Notes: a model not told the origin generated them from the letters alone. A stretch of DNA of 64,000 bases from Bombyx mori (GCF_030269925.1 NC_085107.1:4278001-4342000); one strand, 5' to 3'; shown: positions 41,972 through 53,934, counted from the stretch's first letter. Translations and numbers: made by a program.

Positions 41972-43467
41972 ATGGATACCCCGCCTATTCCTAAGCCTAG
42001 AAGCGCATTTTTACCTCAAAATGATCCACTAAAACAGCCCGTTCCACTGCCTCGTACTAAAGTACCTCCCAATGATCGAGGTTCGGCTTCAGAAATTCTT
42101 CGATCGATAAGTTCAGTTTCAAAACAATTAACAGAAGATGTGGCCTCGAAGCTTAGCAGCTCCGCAAAGTCCGCTAATGAGAAGATAGAAAAATCGATAA
42201 TAGACGGGTCGAGGTTCGCCAGAGGTACATTAGAAAAAACCATTACAACATCTCGCGCTGTGAGAGATTCCGTTACTAAGTCTGTGATTGAGGGCACACG
42301 GTCTGCCGGCCTCAAGTTACGACGCTCAACGAAACCTGACAGTATAGAAGAACCAGATCAGAGATGTGTGTCCATGCCTGTTGTAGATGTGAGTTTATTT
42401 GATAATATTCAGTTTCATTCACCTTTGTTAGAACAGAAGAGATATAAAAATGAAGATGACACTGAAACGGCAGACATACCTCCTCTTCAGCTGAATGCTA
42501 GACATTTAGATGATATGTCGTTATTTTCTAATCATTCTGACACTAATACAGATACTGTCAGTAACTTTTCTCATGATAGCAGAGAATTAGATGACAATTC
42601 CAATGAGCATCTAACCTATGATACTCCCAAACCTTCAAGAACTAACAGCATTGTGAGTTTTGGATCATTCCCAGAAATACCAGAAAGAAGAAAAAATAGA
42701 GAGTCTGTTGAAGTAATGAGACAAAACTCCATGTATGAAAATTGGACTCTTCCATTTCAAGCTAAAAAGGAAAATAAAACAAAAGATGTTGAATTGGTTA
42801 CAGAAAATACATCAAGACCAAGTAAAAGTACAATATATGAATTTGATCCTTTGCATAAAAGTAGTACAAGCTCAAAGTACCAAGGAGTTAGTAATGAACT
42901 TTTGCTTCTTGAGTCATTTCTCACTGGAGATACATATGGTACCATAGTCTCTAACGATACTAATGATGATAAGTTTAATTTTGATGAGAGTGATTATTTT
43001 AATCCTCCAACACCACCTGAGAGATTTGATAGTTTATTCCCTGAAGAAAAGCCAACTGAAAGGGTGCAAAATAGAGATAAAAACTCAAATTGGTTTGTGT
43101 CAGATTCTGATTCTAAATCGATTACAGAAGACGAAACAAAGCAATCAAATTCAGTTATACAAAGATTCTCAAGAAGGCTGAAGTTAGACAATGTTCTTAA
43201 CAAATCAACTAAACAAACATTACCAAAGATAGAAGTGGTCGAAAGGCCTCCTGTTCACACTCAGCCTGTGCCATACTTCAGTGGCATCCTTATGAAGATA
43301 GTGTCTGGAGTAGTAGAAGACTTATTTAAAAATTCACAATCTCGGTATTGTGTTTTATCTGATCAGAAGTTAATGTGTTACACAGACCCTACAAATTCAA
43401 TCCTTAAAGAGGCATACACACTCGATAACATTTATTCAATTCAAATAGTCTTGCCACTATCTTCTAG
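41972..43467 (+). CDS. First coding exon of a PH-domain signalling protein, possibly ARAP/RhoGAP15B-like
   Basis: The ATG at 41972 (ccaATGGAT) starts a protein with N-terminal proline motifs (MDTPPIPKPRS, PVPLPRTK) that resemble SH3 ligands. A Ser/Thr-rich, acidic, low-complexity region follows, and then the start of a PH domain near 43270 (PYFSGILMKI...RYCVLSDQKLMCYTD). The exon ends in phase 2 at a consensus donor (43468, GTAAGT). PH folds bind phosphoinositides at membranes. The layout recalls Arf-GAP/Rho-GAP adaptors (ARAP, fly RhoGAP15B), but the GAP domains lie outside this window, so the name is tentative. An overlapping upstream ORF (ATG at 41920, eight codons) may lower translation. 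Confidence 0.8.
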
Positions 43468-44042
43468 GTAAGTTCAGTTTTAGATTTGCTTATATTTTCT
43501 TAAGTTTTTGTTCAATATATTTTATGCCATGTATACCATTTGTGGGACATGTCGAACTTAATCTTCAAGCCGTGTACTCAGAACTCACTCAACTCAGAAA
43601 AATATTTTAAAACAAATGTATTTTGTAAAATATGTTTAAACCTAAAAAAGTAAAGCACTATACAGAAGAAAGTGTGGAACAAAACACAAATCTATTTAAT
43701 TTTTAAATATAAATATTTAGTAATTTTGTGTGATAATATAACAATCTTAAGTCAAAATTTCACATGGCCTGAACAACAAGTTACACAATAATGCTTTGGC
43801 TCAGAAGTTTGAATATGAAAGCCAATTAAGATTAGTAATTTTAGAATATTTTATAAAGATTTCATGGATTTCTTAAACGTACTAAACTGCAACTACAAGT
43901 AACTACACAGTACCAAAGGCCAATTATGCTGAAATAAGACACATCTTGTATAATTGAAATAAACCACTATTCATATGCATATCAATTTAATTCATTAAAA
44001 TAAGAATATGTGAATATGATATTATTTTTCTTTGTTGCATAG

Positions 44043-44241
44043 CACTACCAGCAACTCATATTGCTTCGAGTTGTCTGTCTCATCTGGAGGGATCCGGAAC
44101 ACACCGCGCAAGATCCTGTTCAGCTGTGCGAGTGCTTCTGAACGTCGACATTGGGCACAGAAATTTGTAGAGCATCTCACAAACAACTTTTCAACAAACC
44201 ACACTTCGGAGATTACAAGATGCGGATGGTGTTATCTTAAG
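44043..44241 (+). CDS. Second coding exon of the PH-domain gene
   Basis: It lies between a good acceptor (tttctttgttgcatag) and a donor (AAG followed by GTGAGT). The phases fit: AG from 43467 plus C completes a serine codon. The peptide completes the PH domain with NSYCFELSVSSGG, RKILFSCASASERRHWAQ (the Trp of the C-terminal helix) and ends RCGWCYLK, which may begin a second PH domain. The next exon was not found before the window's end, so the following intron is very long or the rest lies outside. Confidence 0.8.
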
Positions 44242-45220
44242 GTGAGTTTTATTTGAATTGAGACATCGATAAAAAAAATGTTATGAGACTCTATAATTTC
44301 AAGGAAAAGTAGCATCAAAGTACAAGAAGTATATATATTAATAACCAATAAAATGTATATCCAAACACAATAATAATTAAATATTAAATGCAAGTGTCGC
44401 AAATGCATTTGCCTCAAAAAGTGGCACTGCTATAGCGCTTGCGGCGACATTCGACAAACCGCTCAATCTATATCAGACTATCACTTGAGATTGGCTTTAG
44501 TAATTTTTTTTAGTGTTCATAATTGTCATAACATCTCTTGTAATAATTTGAAGTAACGTAAAGTTTTTTCATACAATTAGTGATCACAGCGGAGCGTCAC
44601 CAAGTTTCATGAAACATTGCAAATACACATTATATTTAAAATAGAAGTGTTAGAAAAGTTCATAATAGTAATTCATACTTTACTGTATAACTAACACTAA
44701 CTATAATCTAAAACTAATACTTGACTACGAGTTATTATTTCTATTGCGTTATCTGTGCCTTCATAAACATGTTATTTTTAGACGACTAGCTCTGAAGAAT
44801 CTTTTCTTGAATAAGGATTTTACTTAAGAAAGATTACGAACTTATCTTATTATGCGACGCTTAAGCTTCCTATTTCCAAGATGAAATTGTAGGCGGAACG
44901 TTCCCGGAATTAGTTCGTTTCCCCTGCCTTCTAACTACGCGTGGAAATATTACAGGTTGGAATATTCTAGATTCATCTACGAAGATATAATAGTACGCGA
45001 CCGCTATTATTTTGAGCAAACTCAAACAGAGTTGAATAAACGTTAAGTAATTCTTTTACTAAACTAAAACCAAATAATTTGCGGGAGGGGTTCAACTTTT
45101 TAATTCAGTTTATTGACAGTAGAAATGCTTCAGTACATTATAAATGATGACATTGTGTCACAATACTTGCTTGCGTATCAACAATAGTACCTACTCCAAT
45201 TTACTAATATAAAATACGTT
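44242..45220 (+). other. Intron of the PH-domain gene
   Basis: AT-rich sequence with no recognised element. The segment 45145-45220 resembles 53645-53720 (shared tgtcacaatactt and aatttactaata). Confidence 0.4.
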
Positions 45221-45356
45221 TTGCTTTGAGCTGACGGTCTCTTCTGGAGAAATCTGGAATGCTTCTCGTAAGATCCTGTTAAGACGTATGTGTAGATTTC
45301 GACATCGGGAACAGAAAGTAGGACATCTTAAAAATTTGCCTTTGAGATTACAAGAT
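45221..45356 (+). pseudogene. Decayed duplicate of the PH-domain gene's second exon
   Basis: This segment aligns with 44061-44222. Shared stretches are ttgctt(c/t)gag, tctgga, aagatcctgtt, cgacat, acagaaa and gagattacaag. The reading frame is kept over most of it (FELTVSSGEIW... against FELSVSSGGIR...), with in-frame deletions. No AG acceptor lies at the expected place and the donor is gone, so splicing is unlikely. It is probably an old tandem exon duplication about 1.16 kb downstream. Confidence 0.7.
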
Positions 45357-45884
45357 TTTCCTTTGAGATTACGAAATTTAAATATTTGTCAAATGTTTTG
45401 TCAATGTATAGATATATACTATGTGAGGTTTCATAAAATGCATATACAGACTTCTCTTTTAAGTACAAAAAAGATAGGTACATTTTAACGTAAATATCTG
45501 TATAGAGTTGCGAATCGCGTTTATGCGAGTATGAAAACGGACAGGTTTAATATAACGGACTTATAGCGAATTGTTACAGTAAGGCTCAAATCGCGAATTA
45601 TGTCATGGTTAGGAATGACAGAATTCCCGCCCCTAAGGGTAGCACTGTCATTTACTATGGGCAGGCCCCGCACTGCCCTACTCGATCCCCCTCGCTCTCT
45701 CACGTCGAAACATCAATGTGCTGCATCTCACTGACGAGAAATCACCCCCACCCCCCGTCATTCTGGCAGGAGACTAACTGTCACAATACTAAGTGGAACT
45801 GCCCAACCACAAACTTGAACGGTAGGCGACTAGACGCCTTCGAAATCGTCGGCCCTCCAACTCCGAATCATTTCCTCTATAATA

Positions 45885-46052
45885 ACATGTTGGCCTCTAT
45901 TTTTGGAAATTCGTTTCCAAATAATCCTTGTCCACCTCATGGTTGTCCGGGAGAGATCGCTCTTAGCGATAAGACCGCCAATTGTACTTTATTGCATTTC
46001 ATGTATCGCATTTTTTATTTATTTTTTGGTGTACAATAAAGAATAATCCCTC
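45885..46052 (+). repeat. RTE-like LINE 3' end nested in the jockey remnant
   Basis: gagatcgctcttagcgataa, gaccgccaattgtac and ttggtgtacaataaagaat form a typical moth RTE-like 3' UTR. It lies at a deletion point of the host jockey copy, so the boundaries are approximate. Confidence 0.55.
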
Positions 46053-46185
46053 TCTATTTTAAATGCTGCTATGACGAACTGTATCTTTCCGCGGTGTGGA
46101 AAGAAGTGGACGTTATCGGCATACACAAACCTGGAAATACTAAAAACGAACCCAAAAATTACTGCCCAATTAGCCTCCTCCTAAC

Positions 46186-46821
46186 GATAGCAGATAGCAT
46201 AGCAGAAATACTAGATTGTTGTGCTTCCTATTTAATATCCTACATAATCCTAACTACCCACAATATTTACGTGATCGCTTTACCTATGCCCGTCCCTCCA
46301 TTGCTCCTTGTAGAACACACATTAAAACTCTCCTCAATTGCCCTGTTCATAAAACACATGCTTACGCAAAATCGTTTTCTGTACAAGCAGTTATACTTTG
46401 GAATTCCCTCCCTCCAAGCATACGAGCGTGCAAACCCATAGCAGCGTTCAAGAAATCTGTTAAGGAACATTATTTATCCTTACCATCTTAAATAAATTAT
46501 ATATATTTGTACAATGTATTATAATATAAAGTAAGTATATGTGTGTATGTTATATATATGTATGTGTGTGTGTGTGTGTGTATTTGTATGTATATATATT
46601 GTTTTGTATCTTGTAATATGTATATATTATTTTATGTAATGTTTACTGTATGCACTAGGTTTGTGTTCCTAATTCTTTTTTTCTTTTGCGGGCCTACTGG
46701 AAGAGATTTCAGCATGAAATAAGTAGTGCCCTTGTACTCTGTATCCTTATTGACGTGTCTTTTCTAACAGCTGTGTGTACAAAATATATTAAATAAAATA
46801 AAATAAATAAATAAGTAAATA
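46186..46821 (+). mobile_element. 5'-truncated LINE family C inserted in the jockey remnant
   Basis: The insert encodes the C-terminal end of a LINE polyprotein (FSVQAVILWNSLPPSI..., stop near 46491), then a 3' UTR with a TG/TA microsatellite (about 46553-46600). It ends gcgggcctactggaagagat... with an (AAATA)n tail. The host sequence continues immediately as gataggcaaactgtatgaac, and gatag is present at both junctions, suggesting a short target duplication. Confidence 0.75.
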
Positions 46822-47976
46822 AGATAGGCAAACTGTATGAACGACTGATTCGTAAACTACTCTGGGACTTTCTCGCCTCAAAAGGCATCCTCATAAACGA
46901 ATATATTGGATTCCGCGTCAAACATTCGTGCATCCAACAATGCACTGCTTCACGGAGCACATCTTAGTAGGACTAAATAGTCTTAGACCCATCTCCTCGG
47001 GAGCGCTCTTCTTCGATATCGCGAAGTTATTCGATAAAGTCTGGCACAACGGCTTAATTTACAAACTATACCAGATGGAAGTGCCAGACAGAAACGAGCT
47101 CATCATACGAGACTTCTTGTCGAACCGTTCGTTTCGGTATCGAGTAGAGGGAGGGAATCGGCTCACTCCCGCGTCAGATCTCGGCCTTAGTCCCGCAAGG
47201 CTCCGGTCTCTTACCGCTTCGTGGCTTATACATTAACGCGACATACCCCGGTCGCCGGCAACCCAGTTAGCTCCCTTCGCCGATGATAGGGCTATTTAAT
47301 ACTCGAGTAAGAAGATGTCGTTCATCCACAGAAAATTCCAGATTGCAGCCACCAATTTAGAACTGGTTTCGGAGGTGGCGCATTGATATCAACATTACGA
47401 AAAACACAGCCTTGCTCTTCAAAAGGGAGCGCCCTCCCGACGCCACTGCCAATATATCTCGTTTCGAATTAGGCGCGGTATCTCCATTCTTGCCATCAAA
47501 ATTTTTGGCCAGTTCATGCCGTGGCGTCACCCTCGACAGAGGGATGACATTCAGTCCGCACATTAAGTCAGTACGCGATCGAGCCGCGTTCCTACTGGGT
47601 CCACTCTACTCCATAATCTGCTAGCGAGGTAAATTGTCAAATAAGGTGACATTCAACAAAACTTGCATATGTCATCCAATCCCGCTTGTGCAGGATAGCC
47701 GTCGAAGCACCGTGGTATGTGAGGAATGTAGATTTTCACGACGACCTAAATCTAAAATCGATATGTAAGTTTCTTAGAGAAGCATTAGAACACTACTTTG
47801 AAAAAGCACCGCGGCACGATAACTCTCTTATCGTGGCCACTACTGCTAACTATATATTCGATCCAGGCGACGTGGCAAAGCAAAGCTGCCGTCGCCCAAA
47901 ACATGTCTTGTCGGATTCCCTGTATCCACTCTCGGTGCTTTTAGGCTCGCAAGCACCGGTCACCGTCTTACCGTAG

Positions 47977-48585
47977 CTGTGATTGTATTTTAATAAAACT
48001 TAGGTGGACGTCCAAATAGTTTCCTGTAATAAACCAAAGACCATTCATTAAGCCTATCAATAAAAAATTTGTATATTAACATGCTCCAAATTCAAAAGTA
48101 ATATCACTCAGTTTATTTAATGAAATAGTGCATATAGCCTTTCGTTAATTGTACAGCTTACGTGTTTGCGTGTATCCCCCGCAAAGCAATTTGCAGGCTA
48201 GGAGAACCATTATTGCATATAATTGGAACTTCGATCTCTTTGGTTACACAGTGGCGTGGTTGTGCGCTGGGCATTGACATCTATTAACGACTACAATCAG
48301 TTGCTATCAGGTGGGACGTGATATGTTTGCTTGCATTCGACGGGAAGGCAATTTAGACTAGAATGCACACGTCGGTGTGTGACAGAGAGACAAGATGAAC
48401 AGAAGCAACTACTACCTAGTCTTACCTGCGTTTCTATGACTTCAAAAAAACAATTTTATACCTCCTATACGGCTATGACACGATATATTGTAACGGATTC
48501 ATTTAGTTTTGTAGTATCGCGCATCGTTTATCAGATAGATACTTTGCACATTTTAATTCAGTGATACTTACACGTGTAGCGCCAT
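47977..48585. other. Intronic or intergenic DNA, nothing recognised
   Basis: Mixed composition with no supported gene. The 77-codon frame at 48331-48564 has no recognisable domain. Confidence 0.35.
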
Positions 48586-48671
48586 TACCACTTGGCGGTC
48601 CTAAGACTAATGTAATGCAAGACTACGAGTATATGTTCAATACGTGTGGACACTGGACCTTAAAGGGTTAA
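48586..48671 (-). mobile_element. Degenerate relative of the piggyBac-type micro-MITE
   Basis: The reverse complement shares ttaaccctttaaggtcca, the central gcattacattagtcttag and ggaccgcc with 27569-27655. TTAA remains at the right end (48668-48671). The left end has decayed. Confidence 0.5.
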
Positions 48672-48679
48672 ACATACGT

Positions 48680-49946
48680 TGGCGGGGGATTCCTTTCAAT
48701 AGTGCATTTCATAATAGAAAGGATCACAAATGTAAATGAAGAATAAAACGAGAAGCTTAACATTTTTGATTAAATTAAGATCATCCAAACGTAAGAATAA
48801 TTGTAAATATTATGATAAAAATACTGAGTATTTTTTTTCGTACAAGATTAAAATTATTCTTTCCTATCTATCAAAATATACCAAAACTTTAAGTTACAGG
48901 TGTAAATCAAATAAAAATGTACACGATGAACAAATTTTTTAATACACAATTTATAGGTATGAGTTTATTTGTTATGATGTAGAGCTCGGCGCGCATCGCT
49001 ACAAATAGACGAAGTATTGCAGAGTTTACAGTCCTTACTAGTTGCTTCCAATAAAATATATTTTAAAGTCAGCGAAGTGGAAGAAAATTTTTCCTAGGGA
49101 TTAATAATGCTGTTCCGCATGGTCGAACAGCGAGATTTAATAATGTTTCATTTTATACGTAATTGTCGGGCGCACTTCAGACGTTCGTGAAAAATGTAAG
49201 ATTTTTGAATCGAATTTTCTAAATAAAATTGAAAATCACAGCTATATTTGCTGTTCGCACAATTTTCAATACAATTATAATATTATTTCGATACTGCTTA
49301 TTCAAATAGCATCGTTAGTTTCGAAATGTTTCTTTTACTCGTGTCTTTGAGCTTTACAAATTTTTTATCTGGAATAAAAAGTATATTAATTAGACGAAAT
49401 TCGAATAACTTGAAAAAAAAAGATTCGCGATAATTTAAATAAAATGTATCTTTTCTGGTTTCAACGCTGTGTTCTACACAAATACTTTAGTGTATGTCAC
49501 GCGTGCTCAAATAGCAACTGCTTTAATCTAAATAGTCGTCCATTGCCCATTAAGTAAGAAGACCAGTAAGACTTCTCGGGTGAATGGACCATACCAGCGA
49601 CCAATTTTGTTCAAAATTAAGGAGTATATTCGTAGAATAAAAACGTATCTCTCAAACTTGTTAAATAATTGCTAGTATTGTTTAGGTAGGATAAGAATTG
49701 GTTTACTTTACCTAAATTATGCGGAGTCTACATGCGCGGGTGCTAGCCTTTTTTGCCGTTTTTGACCGAGAAGCATTCGTGCGATTGTAGGGCATTATAC
49801 CTGTTATTACAATAGCGTTTGGTGATTGGTAAGCGCGTGGCTGTGCTCCTGGCAATGCTGACGTTGAATGTTAATGGATCGAGAGGATCCGTAATCACGT
49901 GTTTTGGGCGAATTCGACTTGAAGGATGCTAGAACGCTCGAGAAGT
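48680..49946. other. Intronic or intergenic DNA, nothing recognised
   Basis: AT-rich with no supported exon or transposon end. Confidence 0.4.
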
Positions 49947-50010
49947 ACAACATCATCATCATCATCATCATCAGCCTTTATCTACCCACTGCTGGACATA
50001 GGCAAAGTAC
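49947..50010 (-). repeat. LINE 3' tail with (ATC)n, minus strand
   Basis: A CAT repeat is followed by cagcctttatctacccactg and ctggacataggc. This is the inverse of the tails at 31770 and 35045. Confidence 0.6.
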
Positions 50011-50369
50011 AACGCCATCTGTTTATTGTCAGATAGCGGAAACACACATCGAAGATACTCGACTTATGAGGAATGTTCTCGACGAATCTAGGGATGTCGT
50101 ATCGATTATAAAAGTGTTGCAGTCAGCTGGTCGATTTAATGCGAGACGCTTGCGCTTTCTGAATAACTTTGGCTTACGACAGTGATTATAAAATACTTAT
50201 GTTTGTAATAGTGTATACTGTCGCTTCATGTTATCGTTTCTCATATCTCCACTAACTTCTCCTTCTTTGTGTTTGTGCTTTCATTTGACAATAAAGTGAT
50301 AGTGTTTTAAACTGTGCTGTTGTTTAATTTTACAACACTTTATTGGTGACCTCTCATACAGAACGCAAT

Positions 50370-50703
50370 ATGAGTGTGGAAAAAACAATTGCAAGTGGCA
50401 GTAGTGACCTTGGTCGTGTGGGTGTAAGGGTACCACCGTTCTACCCGGAAAAACCTGCGCTCTGGTTTGCACAGCTGGAGAGCAGTTCCTGTTGTCGAGC
50501 ATCACCGCTGACTCGACAAAATTCCACTATATCTGCAGCCAGTTGGATGAAGCCTACGCTTCGACAGTGGAGGATATCATCACCAATCCTCCAGCCAGTG
50601 GGAAGTATGAGCGATTCCACAAAAAGCTTAAAGCTGCTATTATATGCCATGCCAACGACAAAGGGAAGATCTTCCACCGAGTGGGTGATATTGCTCGGTA
50701 GAC
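50370..50703 (+). pseudogene. gag remnant of a gypsy-like LTR retrotransposon
   Basis: An ATG-initiated stretch encodes VGVRVPPFYPEKPALWFAQLE. The match then jumps frame near 50490 to STKFHYICSQLDEAYASTV and IITNPPASGKYERF, the capsid region common to arthropod gypsy-type gag proteins. Just upstream, tattggtgacc resembles an LTR end followed by a primer site. The protease, RT and integrase are missing. It is a frameshifted, mostly deleted copy; LTRs could not be delimited. Confidence 0.7.
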
Positions 50704-50829
50704 CGACGGTCCGAATGTTGTTGTTTCAGAACTTGTACATATGCGAACTTATCTTGAAAATGTCGTAAGCGAGATTCAGGCATCTGTCAATTATCTTGCG
50801 TTGTATGATGGCTACCCGCCACAGAGATG

Positions 50830-51184
50830 GCACGCAGTTAGTAATGGGAACTACTCGAAGCGAAACAGTGAACGGATCACCTGAAGCGAAGCGGAAGAAG
50901 TGAATTAAGAATTTTAAAGTGTTCTGCGAGTATTTTAAGTGATAAATACAGTTTCTTATTTATACTTCGGTAGAATTTTTATTTATCCCGAACCCCAACA
51001 ATAATAAAATTTAAATGTGTCAGTGTTTGTTTTTTCTGTTAGCAACTTTACAAGAGCGTTGAGATACTTGGGAGTTGATATTTGTGTTTGTTTGTGTGTA
51101 GTTGTGCCATATTAGGTTGTATCTTGAGGATTTTTAACTGATCACAACTAAGTACGTATGATTTTTATCCCTGTGGAATCATGT
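50830..51184. other. Possible LTR remnant, unassigned
   Basis: Sequence after the gag fragment, including ttatttatacttcggtagaa and cccgaaccccaaca near 50960-51000, has LTR-like character but no second copy with which to confirm it. Confidence 0.25.
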
Positions 51185-51265
51185 TTACGGGTACCCGGCC
51201 ATGGGAGGTAACAGGTCTGGCTATGTCGAAATCTTGAGCCTCTTTGGAGCAAGAGAGAACGAGGA
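51185..51265 (+). repeat. Fragment of repeat family D
   Basis: acccggccatgggaggtaac through gagagaacgaggactt matches 30850-30930 with many differences. A minus-strand SINE follows directly. Confidence 0.4.
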
Positions 51266-51271
51266 CTTATG

Positions 51272-51404
51272 TATGGCGTAGATGGATCGACGAGCTCACG
51301 GGCCACCTGTTTTTAAGTGGTTACCGGAGCTTATAGATATCTACAACGTAAATGCCGTCACCCAACTTAAAATATGAGTTCTAAGGGTTCAGTATAGTTC
51401 GTCT
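51272..51404 (-). repeat. SINE family B tail fragment
   Basis: gtagatggatcgacgagctc through ttctaagggttcagtatag is a diverged minus-strand copy with no head. A short imperfect repeat of (gt)ctcagtat follows at 51405-51440. Confidence 0.65.
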
Positions 51405-51767
51405 CAGTATCGGTATACTGCGTCTCAGTATACTTCGGTTTAGTTGGTTCTGTCAAGAGTGGCCATGCTGTGCCATCCGACGTGGTGTTACACGCGTCAT
51501 CTCCACTGTTCTTCATGCACACCACCCCAACTTACTTAATTCATTGTTCTTGCTCCCTGTTTTTATTAGCCAAGAGTGCGGTCCCCTAGGACACCCTTGG
51601 GACGGGTCTCCCATCAGCCACTCAACCCTTTGCCAGGCGTGAAATCTTGAAGTTATGTAAGATATAAAAGGAATAAGAAAGTAAACGAAATAAACCAAAG
51701 AATATAACGATAGAAGAAGACGAAGGATAATTAATAAACAAAACAATAACAACGACGAGAAGGACAG

Positions 51768-52545
51768 ACAAACTGTGTTTTTTCACTGCGAAGAAGGACC
51801 CCTTTGTCATGGCGCCGCAATTCCAAGGAGTATCCCTGCAACCTTCCGAGAGTATCGGGATACTTGGGGTCGACATTTCGAGCGATGTCCAGTTTCGGAG
51901 TCATTTGGAAGGCAAAGCCAAGTTGGCGTCCAAAATGCTGGGAGTCCTCAACAGAGCGAAGCGGTACTTCACGCCTGGACAAAGACTTTTGCTTTATAAA
52001 GCACAAGTCCGGCCTCGCATGGAGTACTGCTCCCATCTCTGGGCCGGGGCTCCCAAATACCAGCTTCTTCCATTTGACTCCATACAGAGGAGGGCCGTTC
52101 GGATTCTCCATAATCCCATTCTCTCGGATCGTTTGGAGCCTCTGGGTCTGTGGAGGGACTTCAGTTCCCTCTGTATTTTATACCGTATGTTCCATGGGGA
52201 GTGCTCTGAGGAATTGTTCGAGATGATACCAGCATCTCATTTTTACCATCGCACCGCCCGCCACCGGAGTAGAGTTCATCCATACTTCCTGGAGCCGCTG
52301 CGGTCATCCACAGTGCGTTTCCAGAGATCTTTTTTGCCACGTACCATCCGGCTATGAAATGAGCTCCCCTCCACGGTGTTTCCCGAGCGCTATGACATGT
52401 CCTTCTTCAAACGAGGCTTGTGGAGAGTATTAAGCGGTAGGCAGCGGCTTGGCTCTGCCCCTGGCATTGCTGAAGTCCATGGGCGACGGTAACCACTCAC
52501 CATCAGGTGGGCCGTATGCCCGTCTGCCTACAAAGGCAATAAAAA
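51768..52545 (+). pseudogene. 5'-truncated LINE family L copy
   Basis: It encodes the last ~250 residues of the family L polyprotein (KKDPFVMAPQFQGVSLQPSE onward), nearly identical to the intact copy at 54633-58325. The frame is broken at ...IRL by a TGA near 52356. It ends with the family tail and an A-rich run at about 52540. Its close similarity to the intact copy implies recent activity of the family. Confidence 0.85.
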
Positions 52546-53160
52546 AAAAAACAACAAATGAAAACAAATATGAAGCAAACAAAAAAAAGCAAAATAATAA
52601 AGGAAAAAGTCAGCGACCCGATCATCCCAGAAAAAAAAACATCTTTCAACTAGTTGCAGAGCCCAGAAAGCCCGGTCCTTCGGCTGGTTTTGGTCCGCGT
52701 CGCCCATTCTCTCTCGTCACGAAACGACGAGAGAAACTGAGCGATACCCTAAGAATGGTGCCCAGAGGCCCGTAATCCACTACTTACGGAAGCACTCTGT
52801 CGAACTCCAGCAAGTTCCTCGAGGACGGAACCTTCGGCAAAGCAAAGAATGCTCGCCGAAAATCTGTTCACGTCAGGGTACTAACTAACATCTGCAACAA
52901 ACGCTCTACAGAGCACTGGATATCAACGCAACACTGGAGTCGTGCTCCAATCAGTTCTTTTGATTAGCATTTGAATTCTGATTTCGAGAAATTTTACTTG
53001 TTTTTGCTACAAGAGCTTTGATTTTTGGTTTTTGGGCATGACCAAATTAATTTCGAGAACATTCTCTTTTATTAATTCATATTTTATTAATTTCACTAGC
53101 ATCAGCCTATCATTCACTCGTCTTACATCCGTCACATATATTTTCCAATTTTTTTTATTT
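52546..53160. other. Unassigned segment with GC-rich block and hairpin
   Basis: A-rich DNA leads into a GC-rich block at 52660-52870 that does not match other repeats here. It contains a hairpin, TCTCTCGTC (loop acgaaac) GACGAGAGA, at about 52711-52735. No protein domain is recognised. Confidence 0.35.
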
Positions 53161-53320
53161 TTTTATTTTTTTTTTATTTCCCTTGTAGGCAGACGAGCAT
53201 ACGGCCCACCTGATGGTGAGTGGTTACCGTCGCCCATGGACTTCAACAATGCCAGGGGCAGAGCCAAGCCGCTGCCTACCGTTTAATACTCTCCACAAGC
53301 CTCGTTTGAAGAAGGACATC
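53161..53320 (-). repeat. LINE family L 3' fragment
   Basis: A T-rich run then gtaggcagacgagcatacgg, with the match extending into the C-terminal coding part (actctccacaagcctcgttt). 5'-truncated, minus strand. Confidence 0.75.
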
Positions 53321-53934
53321 ACTATCTAGCACAATCCCAACTCCATTCTTTCTTCCATCACTCCCAATATATAAGAATTTATATCCTTCACCAATCTCTC
53401 TAACTCGGGTTCCTTTCCATTTCGTCTCTTGCAAACAATTCTCAATTGAATGTTATTTTGTAAATACACAGCAAGTATAAAAATAAATAAAGTACAGATA
53501 ATCAGATTTCAAAAGACATAAGAACTAGTTATGGATGGGATAGGTTTGTCGCGAGCCCACTGTTAATAGCCTTAAGTCCTTTTTTGTAATAAAATTGTTT
53601 TGTCAATTTAGATGTGATTATGTTGTTTTGGAACATTGAAAACGATCACAACATGTCACAATACTTTTCCTGTTTCCGTATTAACAGTACACTCAATTTA
53701 CTAATAAAATACGTTCTCGGTTTGGGTTTGTCATTGTCGTGTTATTCACCTCCGACAATGAATGATGTTGTTACACGCCGTAAAATCCAATAATGATATA
53801 GCCAACGTGCGCTGCTCACTAATAAAAGTACAGAGTATAATAATAAATATACTAATTTAAGTAAATTTTGTTTTGTTGTAATTAATTCAGAATACGCTAT
53901 TTAATTTAGTAAATGCATTAGAACCGATACGTAA
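53321..53934. other. Intergenic DNA, nothing recognised
   Basis: AT-rich. 53645-53720 resembles 45145-45220. Confidence 0.35.

Larger units (their letters stand above)
45589..47976 (+). pseudogene. Decayed jockey family A copy with two nested inserts
   Basis: 45589-45884 matches the endonuclease region of the intact ORF2 (about 3305-3712) with deletions. 46053-46185 and 46822-47976 match the RT and C-terminal regions (about 4605-5940). Recognisable RT pieces include FFDIAKLFDKVWHNGL and RAAFLLGPLYS. Stops, frameshifts and missing blocks disable it. Two other retroelement tails interrupt it. Confidence 0.8.

Noticed and set aside
46553..46600. TG/TA run as a CRISPR-like or satellite array
   Set aside because: Simple microsatellite inside a LINE 3' UTR; no spacer-repeat structure. 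No CRISPR array exists in this window.
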